Shown one piece after another: positions 1 to 8,500 of a DNA stretch of 48,788 nucleotides. This DNA comes from an uncultured Christensenellaceae bacterium. GTDB lineage: Bacteria > Bacillota > Clostridia > Christensenellales > Pumilibacteraceae. Numbering within the stretch: the stretch's first letter is position 1; each line of letters begins with the position of its first letter. A model generated the notes under the pieces. It made no database searches, was not told the DNA's origin, and saw only the letters and a program-made list of their open reading frames with translations. A program made the translations under genes and the position numbers. Where the stretch lies: NCBI GenBank assembly GCA_910586925.1, contig CAJUKG010000013.1:1-48788 (forward strand), given 5' to 3'.

Positions 1-490
1 TTCCCTGCTTTTTCAGTTCGTTGAACTCTTGCTTTATATAGTCTATTTCGTTCGCTCGGCGTTGGTATTCGCTTCTTTGTTCGTTGCTTGCGCAAAGCAT
101 TGCCGCTTTGTAGTTTTTATTGTCTATGAATTTCTTTTCGTTTATTTCGTGGCATATCGGTTGGAGTTTGTATACTTTTTTAAGCTCTTTTGTGACGGGG
201 TCTTTTTCTTCCCGTACATCTCTTATGTACTGAATATTGAACTCGGCAAGAGCCATGCCGAAATACGCCTGCGGTTCTCTGCCGTCGTACTCGCTCGCTT
301 TCTTGTACGCGGTATACGCTTCGTCGAACTTACAGCTGTCGAGATCGTGCTCGCCCATTTTTAAGAAATGCTTTGCGTCGTCGTTCGTTGTTTTCGCGAG
401 CGTTTCTATTCTGTGACAGTACCCGCACTCCACCACGCCGTTTACCGCATTTCTTATATCTATTTGTGCACCGCAACCCTTACATTCCAT
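1..490 (-). CDS. Zinc-ribbon plus TPR-like protein, 3' end outside window
   Basis: This reading frame starts with ATG at 490-488 and stays open to the window edge (163 codons visible), so the C-terminal part is missing. Residues 3-25 form a small zinc-ribbon with two Cys pairs (C3/C6 and C22/C25). It is followed by a helical segment with TPR character: a GEHDLDSCKFDEAYTAYKKA-type helix pair and then a second pair around PQAYFGMALAE. Proteins of this build usually act in protein contacts; no catalytic motif is visible. An AAGGAG site at 510-505 and a closer AAGGT precede the start. A strong promoter with a G9 spacer lies 50 bases upstream. The function is not recognised. That the frame is real is supported by the Cys pairs, ribosome site and promoter. 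Confidence 0.8.
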   Translation of the reverse strand, partial: MECKGCGAQIDIRNAVNGVVECGYCHRIETLAKTTNDDAKHFLKMGEHDLDSCKFDEAYTAYKKASEYDGREPQAYFGMALAEFNIQYIRDVREEKDPVTKELKKVYKLQPICHEINEKKFIDNKNYKAAMLCASNEQRSEYQRRANEIDYIKQEFNELKKQG

Positions 491-538
491 GATTTACCTT
501 TTTTCTCCTTGTGTACTTTTTTTCATAAAGTCATTGTT

Positions 539-566
539 AGTATATCATTACCCCCCCCCGTGTCAA
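539..566 (-). promoter_or_regulatory. Consensus promoter with a 9-G spacer tract
   Basis: Read on the minus strand: TTGACA (566-561), a 16-base spacer (560-545), then TATACT (544-539). Nine of the 16 spacer bases are an uninterrupted G run (559-551). It drives the zinc-ribbon/TPR gene starting at 490. One extra G would bring the spacer to the optimal 17, and one fewer would weaken it. Confidence 0.75.
551..559 (-). repeat. G9 homopolymer tract in promoter spacer
   Basis: Nine consecutive G on the minus strand between the -35 and -10 boxes. A tract this long in a mid-GC genome is rare and prone to slipped-strand change. It is one of only two mono-G/C runs of nine or more that I see in the window; the other is in the modular lipoprotein gene. 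Confidence 0.85.
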
Positions 567-671
567 GCGTTTTTACACGCTTGTGTTATATACAAATCGG
601 AATTATTGTTTTTATCTTTACCGTCAAGCCGCACGGTAACGGGAATTCGCGGCGAGCGGCAAATAATTATT

Positions 672-700
672 CCGACAGGCAAAAGATTTCGGCTTATACT
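672..700 (+). promoter_or_regulatory. Probable promoter of the SDR gene
   Basis: CCGACA (672-677, four of six to consensus), a 17-base spacer, then TATACT (695-700). The ATG lies at 716, so the predicted mRNA leader is about 9 bases and holds no Shine-Dalgarno sequence. Confidence 0.45.
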
Positions 701-715
701 ACGCATACTATATTT

Positions 716-1489
716 ATGAATAACATTGTTATAATAGGCGGTGCGACGGGCATCGGGCTATCGCTTATACGGCGGCTTATGAACGATCCCGACTACAGAA
801 TAACTTCGATCGCTCGCGAAACATGCGACGTCGAGGGCGTGACGAACATTGTTGCCGACGTGACCGACGACAAGACTATCGTGCGGGCGATCGCCGAGTC
901 GGGCAAAATCGACACGCTCGTATACTGTGCGGGGATCTCGCTTGCCGCGCCCGTTGAATACGCGAAGAAAGCCGACATTAAAAACATATTCGACGTGAAT
1001 ATCATCAGTGCGATACTTTGCATAAAAGCGGCTCTGCCCGCGCTGTGCGAAAGCGAACGCCCGAAGATCGTTCTGCTCTCGTCGTCGGGCAGTATCGCGC
1101 CCATTGCGTACGATTCGTTCTACTCGGCGACGAAAGCGGGACTTAACGCGTTAGCCATGGCATTACGGCTCGAATGTCCGAAAATCAAATGCAGTGCCGT
1201 CATAGTGCCCGGCACTCAAACGCTGTTTTCATTTCGGCGCAAGATATACGACGACTGCGGCGATTATAACGACACGTTGAAATCGGCGGCGAAAGCTCTG
1301 CAAAACATAGAACAGTCCGGCTACTCCGTCGATTACGTTTCGTCGCAAATCATAAATATCCTCGAAAAACGCAATCCGCCGCCCGTCTGCACCGTCGGTT
1401 GCATGAATAAAGTCATGCTCGGTCTGTATAAAATACTGCCTTGGCGACTCAAACTCTACGCGCTCGAAAAAATTTACAGATTGAAATAG
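716..1489 (+). CDS. Short-chain dehydrogenase/reductase (SDR family)
   Basis: A 257-residue NAD(P)-dependent oxidoreductase of the classical SDR type. The nucleotide-binding glycine motif GGATGIG lies at residues 8-14, an acidic DV pair (VADVTD) follows, and the NAG-equivalent is YCAGIS. The active site is a Ser run (LLSSSGS) and Y136-SAT-K140, the YxxxK catalytic pair. Length matches the family (about 250). The substrate cannot be told. The frame is open for 116 codons further upstream, but those residues have no SDR character, so I place the start at the ATG at 716, directly before the beta strand MNNIVIIGG. No ribosome site is visible there. This is one of the few plus-strand genes, divergent from the left-edge gene and convergent with the next gene. 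Confidence 0.88.
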   Translation: MNNIVIIGGATGIGLSLIRRLMNDPDYRITSIARETCDVEGVTNIVADVTDDKTIVRAIAESGKIDTLVYCAGISLAAPVEYAKKADIKNIFDVNIISAILCIKAALPALCESERPKIVLLSSSGSIAPIAYDSFYSATKAGLNALAMALRLECPKIKCSAVIVPGTQTLFSFRRKIYDDCGDYNDTLKSAAKALQNIEQSGYSVDYVSSQIINILEKRNPPPVCTVGCMNKVMLGLYKILPWRLKLYALEKIYRLK

Positions 1490-1576
1490 TACGGACTGCT
1501 CCGTTTGCGACGTTAGTTTTTTGTGTCGCTAAACCTTTCTGTCGGCTGCCTTTAATAATGAAGAATCGGCTTCGCA

Positions 1577-1613
1577 AATTATTAATTGTTAATTATTAAT
1601 TTTTAATTATAAT
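1577..1613 (-). repeat. AT-rich dispersed repeat, copy 1
   Basis: Made of AATTAATAATTAAC-type units and found again at 23617-23660 and 43517-43557. Here it overlaps the last codons and the TAA stop of the DUF6273-like gene, so that protein's end (IIIKN) is encoded by the repeat. Confidence 0.7.
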
Positions 1614-2489
1614 AGTGATTGCGGGAACGACCGCCTCGCCGCTGTTCGCGGGTTCGTTGGCGCAAGAAAAACCGCCGTCGCTCATTGCTCCGCCGTCGTC
1701 CACGCATCTGACGCAGTTGCAGTAATTGCGGTCGGGCGAACGCAACCACCAAACCGAATTATTATGCTTTTTATCGGGCGTAGCATAGGCATAGCCGCCC
1801 TGCGCCTTTAAGTATTCGGTCGCTTTTTTTCGTCTGCTTTCATTGTCCGCGAAAAACGTCGCCGCTTCCGCATAGCTCAACAGGAAAACATTATCCGTCG
1901 TATTTTCGCATGCGTACGGGTTGGGCGCGCGTTTTGTTGTTTCCGCGCCGTTATTTACTTCCGCAGTCGCGATACGCGCTTTTTCTTCCGCGGCGAATAC
2001 GGTATCGAAAAACTCGCCGTTGAGCCATTCGCGTATGGCACTGTGTTTATAATTATTCATATGCACCGCCGCACCGTCGACATACCGCTCTTTATCTCGG
2101 GCGTGCAAGCCACCGTTGCAAAACGGTTTTACGTCAAGGCACTTTTCGGAAACGGCAAGCGCGGTATTCGCGTCCGCACGCACGACCCGCCAAACCACAG
2201 GCGCGTACTCGAACACGTACACCGTGTGTTTTTTATAACCGTTGATCCCGAGAAATCCGTCGCGACTGCATTTTTCGGTATACACACAGCGGTATTTTCT
2301 TCCGCCGTACTCGAAATCGCGAGTATACCCGAAGCACTCGCCGTTATCGTACCGATTCCATAACGCATGACTTAAAATCGACGGCGTGCCGCAAAGCCTG
2401 TTTGCCGCGCTCGTGATTTCAGTATCGACGACAATATTCTGCGGATAACTGCCCAGCTCGAATGTATCGTTTACGAATAGTTTTTTCAT
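1596..2489 (-). CDS. DUF6273-like protein (297 aa)
   Basis: The C-terminal half carries the pattern I associate with DUF6273/FGE-like domains: SAIREWLNGEFFDTVF around residues 150-165, then a disordered Asn/Ala-rich link, VFLLSYAEA, and the diagnostic WWLRSP near residue 246, followed by a Cys-rich stretch (YCNCVRCVDDGG) and a final beta strand. Such domains are common in gut Clostridia, often in surface or secreted proteins, but this one has no signal peptide. The N-terminal part (KLFVNDTFELGSYPQ) fits the usual opening of the family. The enzymatic role is unknown. AGGGGAG precedes the ATG at 2489. The gene lies just past the terminator of the giant operon and shows no promoter of its own, so read-through may express it. 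The final codons come from a dispersed repeat. Confidence 0.75.
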   Translation of the reverse strand: MKKLFVNDTFELGSYPQNIVVDTEITSAANRLCGTPSILSHALWNRYDNGECFGYTRDFEYGGRKYRCVYTEKCSRDGFLGINGYKKHTVYVFEYAPVVWRVVRADANTALAVSEKCLDVKPFCNGGLHARDKERYVDGAAVHMNNYKHSAIREWLNGEFFDTVFAAEEKARIATAEVNNGAETTKRAPNPYACENTTDNVFLLSYAEAATFFADNESRRKKATEYLKAQGGYAYATPDKKHNNSVWWLRSPDRNYCNCVRCVDDGGAMSDGGFSCANEPANSGEAVVPAITIIIKN

Positions 2490-2524
2490 GACGAACTCCC
2501 CTGCGCAAATGCGCTTGCGAGAAA

Positions 2525-2563
2525 AGAAAAAGGCTGTCCGAATAAATCAAGACAACCTTTCTT
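2525..2563 (-). terminator. Rho-independent terminator of the giant-protein operon
   Basis: On the minus strand a 7-bp stem (GGTTGTC pairing with GACAGCC) with an 11-base loop is followed by TTTTTCTTTTCT. An A-rich run on the 5' side can extend the stem against the U tract. It begins 19 bases after the stop codon at 2582. Confidence 0.8.
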
Positions 2564-2581
2564 TATTTTTGATCACTTTTA

Positions 2582-5500
2582 TCAGTCATCCGACTTTTTG
2601 CCGTTGAGTCGCGCTCTCAATTTGTCGAGAACGAGGCTGTTTGCAAGCCGACGCACTTTATCGGACGCCTCTGTTTCGGCTATGGTGGTGAACTCGTGCG
2701 GGAGTATGTCGCGGAGAATTTCGTCTACGCGCTCCTCGCTTACGCCGCCGTCGCCGAGCTGTTCGACGAGCTGTTCCATAACGAGCTTATTCGCGACCTG
2801 CTTCGCGAGCTTGTCTGCAATATCCATCGCATCGCCCGTCGCGATATCGTTGATATTGAGCTTCATATCGTCATCGTCGTCGCTCATACCGAGGAGCGCG
2901 GAGTCGATAACCGATTCGATATCCGATTTGGATTTATCGGTAGCTGTAGGCGCGGGATTGCTCGCGTTCTTCGGCTTTCTGCCGCGTTTCGCACCCGACG
3001 ACGTGCTCTTTTTGCCCGACGTCGACGACTTACCCGACGATTTGGTGCCCGGCTTTCTGCCGCGTTTCGCCGCGGGCTTTTTCTCCGCGGGCGCGCTCGC
3101 TTTCTCGTCCGGCTCGACGATATCCGCTATGCGCGTCAATTCGTTCTTGAGATCGGTAAGCGAATCGGACAAGTCGTTATCGCCTTCCGACACGGCGTCG
3201 CGCGCCTGTTCGCGCTCGGCAAGTGCGATTATTTCGCCGCGAAGCCTTGCTATCTCGTCGAGTATTATGTCGTTTGCACGGCTCGGCTTCTCGCTGCTCA
3301 ATTCCTCGCGCAGTTCCGCAAGCTCGTTGAGTATCGTGTCGTTGTCGTACGCCGCGCCCGAGCGGGTCATAAATTCGCGGAGTTTCGCGACTTCCTCCGC
3401 AACTGCGTCGGATGCCGCAAGCTCGGCTTTAAGACTTTCTATCTCGTCGCTGATCTTTGTGCCCGAATTCTCGTTCTCGGTGAGATATTGGTTCTGACGT
3501 TCGAGCAAATGCGCCATTTCGGACATGAAGTTGAGCGTCGCCATATCCGCATCGCGCTGATTGGCAAGGTCTGTGCGCAAACTCGCAAGCTCTTGCATGA
3601 TCTTGTCGTTCGCCCCGCTCGTGCTCGCACGCGCCACGCGCTCGACCATGGAATCGAGCATTTCGTCGCGGCTTTCCACCGCTTCGCGCAAACTTTCAAG
3701 CTCGTCCATCATTGCGGCGATATCGTTGGACGCAAGGTCGCTCGTCGAACCCGCCACACTGACCTGATCGCGTATAGCCGCGAGCTCGTCGAGTATGATG
3801 TTATTGTAGCTTTCGTAATTGGATTCGCCCGAAGTCGGATCGTTGACGTTAGCCATGCTGATAGCAAACAGCTGATCGCGCAACGACTGCACTTCGCTCA
3901 TGAGCGTATCGTCGGACTCCTTGTCCGTTTCGCCCGCGATCCGCTTGACGTCCTCTATCTCCTCGCGGAGTGCTTGGAACTCGTCGCGCAATGCCAAGAT
4001 CTCGCTCATTACGCCCAGATCCGGCTCGTCGCGCAGCGTTTGAACGTCGGCACGTATCTTGGTGACGTCCTCTGCGACGCCGTAAAGATTGTCCTGCGAA
4101 GTGATGAGGCTCTTGAGTTCGGCAAGCTCGTCGCGCAACGCCGCAACTTCGGCAAAGCTGCCGCTGTTGTCCGCGGATACCGTGGTAAGCGAGCGAAGCT
4201 GAGCTATCTCGTCGCGTATCTCCGCAAGCTCCGAGCCTAAACCGCCCTCGCTCTCGGGAACGGTTATGCTGCTCGCAACCGCGTCGCGTATAGCCTGTAT
4301 ATCGCCCTCCTCGAGCGCGACCGTCGGCTTGAACTGCTCGACGGCGATTTGGTCCTTGAGGTCGCGGATCTCGTCGATGAGCGCGGCATACGAACCGTTG
4401 TCGCTTTCGGCGACGGGTCGCTCGCCCGCCAACGCGCCGCGCAACATATCTTTGAGTTCTTCGATCTGCGCGCTTACCGCGTCGGTGCTTTCTACTTTAA
4501 GTGCCTCGTTCTCGGCACGCAATACGTCTATCTCGGCACGAAGCTCGGATAGCTCTGCGGCATAATCGGTAGGTACCGAAATATCCGCTATGTCGGACTT
4601 GATCTCCTCTATTTCCGCACGCAACGACTCGAACATGTCCGCAAAAGTCTGCGGAACGCCGCCGTCCTCCGTCACGCCGCTTGCGTCGCGGTTTAACAGC
4701 AAACCGTCGAGCGCGGCATTGACCGATTCGAGCTGTTCCATAACGGGCGCAAGGTCGACCGCAACGGGTTCGGACGGCTGCTCGGTCTGCACCGATACGC
4801 CGTTCATGCGAAGCTCGTCGAGCGCGGCATTGACCGACTCGAGCTGTTCCATGACGGGCGCGAGGTCGACTGCGGCGGGCGCGACGGCTTCTTCCGCCTG
4901 CGCTACGACAGTCGTTCCCGCACGGAGTTCGTCTATTATGGCACGTATCTCGTCGACCTGCTCGGACATAACGGCAAACTTGTCGTTGTCCACGCTTTCC
5001 GCTATTCTGTCGACGTCGTTCTTGAGATTGATTATTTCGTCGAGAACGACGTTCAGCTCGCCGACGGCGACCTGCGATTCGCCGTCCGCTTCGGTTTCCG
5101 CGGCGGCAAGCGTCGTTCTGCGACTTACTATATCTTTGAGTTCGTCGAGGTTCTCGCCGAGCACCGACTGATCGGCACGCAACGCGGTAAGCTCGTCGAG
5201 TATAGTCGTGATGTCCTCGTTACTGTCAACAACCTGTTGCGGCATGTCGTCCTCGACGGTATTTCCGCCGAGCGCGGCAGTCGCGTTAAGCACTTCGTCC
5301 TTGAATGCAAACAGCTCGTCGCGCAACGACACTATTTCGTTAAGCACGAGGTTGACTTCGCCGTCCGTGGGCGCGGCACCGTTCTCGCCCGAAGGCAGTC
5401 CGGTAATATCCTCGCGAAGCGCGCGGATCTCGTCCACGATATTGCCCGACGAAATAAACGCCAATTCGTTCTTGATCGCTTCAAGCTCGCTCGTGACCTC

Positions 5501-8500
5501 GTCTTGATCGACGATGCGCGACGCCTTGATGTCCTCGCGGAGCGACAGTATTTCTTCGACGGTATCGAACTCCGACTGCACCGACAGCTTGTCTTTGATT
5601 TCGGCAAGCTCGTCGAATATGGTCTGCATGTTTTGATCGGCTTGCCCGACATTCTCGCGCGCGGCGGTACCGGTCGCGATAGCGGACTGTATATCCGCGA
5701 GCTGTGAATTGATGCCGTCGATCGCATTATTGAATTCGGAAAGACCTTGCGCAACCGTTTCGATATTGCCGAGCCGCTCGCGAATATCAGCTATTTCGCC
5801 GACAAGCGCGTCGCGGGTTTCGTCGTCGATACCCGCAGCCGACATTGTTTCGTCGAGAGAATTTATGTGTATCTCCTCGCGAATACCGGTTACGGCGTCT
5901 ATTATCTCCTGCTTATTCGCGGCAACGGTGTTCTCGTATTCCTCGATCTTGTCGAGAACAAGCCCGAGGTCTTGCATAATGCTCGCAATGTCCTCGACCT
6001 GTTCTTCTGGCTGAGCTTCGTCGAGTTTCTGACGAATGAACAGTATATTCTCGTTGACCGAATCGACCGTTTCGCGCAACGCGGCAACGCCCCCCTCGAG
6101 CGACGAACCGCCTTGAGATGCGAGTGCGGACGCGACGCTGTCGGTGAGAGTGTTGACTGCGTCGAGAATAGCCGCGACGTTATCGCGCGTAGTGACCACG
6201 TCGTCCGCCTGCGGCATTGCCACGAGCGTATCGAGTATGGAGAACGTGTTGTCGCGAGCGGCAACTATATCGTCCGCCTGCGGGAACAACGGCAACGTGT
6301 CGAGTATGGCGTTGAGGCTCTCTTTAAGCTCTGCCAATTCGTCGTCGGTTATCGGCGCGGCGGCAGTGTCGTATTCTTCGTCGGCATGCACTTCCTCGCC
6401 GTCGTCGTAAGCGACCGGCGCGGAATCGAGTCTGTCGAGTATCGCCGAAAGCTGTTCGCTTATTGGTGCGAGCGCGTCGAGTGCGGCGGAAGCGGCGTCA
6501 CGCGCGGCAACGGCATCTTCGCCGAGTGCGGCAACCGCGTCGCTTGTCGCGGCAACGGTGCCGTTAAGCGATACGATACCGTCATTCGCGGCGTTCACCG
6601 TACTCTCGATCACGGCAAGAATGTCGTGCTCGGAATTGACCGTGTCGGTGAGCGCGGCGATCCCGTCGCTTGCGGCGTTTACCGTATTTACGACGGCGAC
6701 GAGATTATCATGGTCCGCGTTAAACGTATCGGTTAGTACCGCAACGCTGTCGTTCACCGCATTTACGGTATCGCCGATCGCGGCAATTCCGTCGCTTGCG
6801 GCGTTTACCGAATCCACGACTGCCGCGAGATTATCCTGCCCCGCATTAAACGTGTCGGTGAGTGCCGCAACGCTGTCGTTTACCGCGTTTACGGTGTCGG
6901 TGAGCGCGACTATTCCGTCGTTCGCAGAATTGACGCCGTTATTGACCGCGGCTATCGAATCGTTCATCGCGGCAACGGTGTCCGTCGCGAGCGCGACGCT
7001 GTCCGAAACAGCGGCAAGATTATCGCCGAGCGCGGCGACGTTTTCGCGAGTTGCGGAAGCGTCGTCGGCAATGGCGTTGAGTTGAGCCACGCGCGCGGCA
7101 ATATCGTCGAGATACCCGACGAGCTTATCGGTGTCCTGAACAGCCGTTGCGCCGTCCGGAATTTCATCGTCCGAAGCGATCGCAAGTTCGGCTTGCTCGC
7201 GCAGGAATGCTATATCGTCGAGAAGTTTTTGCCTATCAATAGTGGCATTCTCGTCGTTCATTGCCGTTACTTCGACAAGGTTGGATACGTCTGCGCGCAC
7301 CTGTTCCACCGCGTCGGCAACCGACATGTTTTGAAGTTCGGTGAGCTGATCGGACAATACGAACAGCGTATCCTTTATGCTCTGCGTTTCGACAAGCAAA
7401 TCCGCCTTTGTAGCTTCGAGGTTCTCGTTGAGCGGCAGAGCGAAAATGGAATCGGATATACCGACCAAAGTATCTTTTATAGACTGCGTGTCGGCAAGAA
7501 CTTCCTCTTTGACCGCTTCGAGATTTTCGGTTAGCGGCAATGCATAAACGGAATCGGATATACCGACCAAAGTATCTTTTATGGACTGCGTTTCGGCGAG
7601 TATGTCCGCCTTCACTGCCTCGATATTATCGCCGCCCGACGATCCTGCCGATACAGAATCGGTCATATTAAGCAGAGTGTCTTTTATGCTCTGCGTTTCC
7701 GAAAGTATAGACTGAGTATCGGAAAGCACGTCCGCGATCGACTGCGTATTGGCGAGTATGTCTGCGATCGGCTGAGTATTGGCAAGCACGTCCTTGATCG
7801 AATGTGTATCGGCAAGAATATCCGACTTTGCCGCGTCGAGTGCCTCGGCGGTTGCGAGCCCGTCGCCTATCTTACCGAGTATGCTCGATTCCGACTCCAA
7901 AACGACGTTCGATATATCGTCGTACAGTTTGTCGAACTGCGTCGAAAGCTCGTTGACGATTTTGCCGTACTGCTCGGCAACGGCGTCGGTAATATCCGTG
8001 CTGTGCTTCTCGATATCCGACTTGAGCTCGTCGATATGGCGAATGAACTCGTCGTATTCGTCGAGCTTGGAACGGATATACTTGAGATTGTCGAGCGTTT
8101 CGTTGATCTCCTCGTCGGTCATGCCGTTGCTCTTGGAAACAACGGTACTGCCCTCCTCGGTCGTAACTACGGTGGAGTTTGCACGCTTGAGATCGCGCGA
8201 AATATCCACGAGCTTTTCCGAAACGTCGATATAATTTTTGCGTATTTCTTCTATCGCCGCTGACATGTCGGACGAAGAAGTCGCCTCGGCGAGCTGTGCT
8301 TTCAGTTCCTCGATCGCTTGAGCGAGATGATTGTCCTCGACGGGTTCTTCCGCTTGCGCTTGTTCTTCGGCAGCTTCTTCGACAGGCTCGTCGGCGGACT
8401 CACGCTCTTGCTCGTTGGCAGCCGCGAGCGACGCGCTGTCGAGCACCGCCGAATGAATTGCCTCGAGCCGTGCGATAATGCTGTCGGCGTCCGAAGCGTG

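Noticed and set aside
29..715. Plus-strand frames before the SDR gene, including the 116 upstream codons in its frame
   Set aside because: They are antisense to the zinc-ribbon/TPR gene and its promoter and have no family character; the SDR fold starts at 716.
1490..1525. Small hairpins after the SDR stop (ACGGA/TCCGT and GCGAC/GTCGC)
   Set aside because: Stems are only 5 bp and the T run is not placed directly after either, so terminator function is not supported.
6088..6093. C6 run in the giant coiled-coil gene as another slippage site
   Set aside because: Six bases are too short to stand out, and the frame is intact on both sides.
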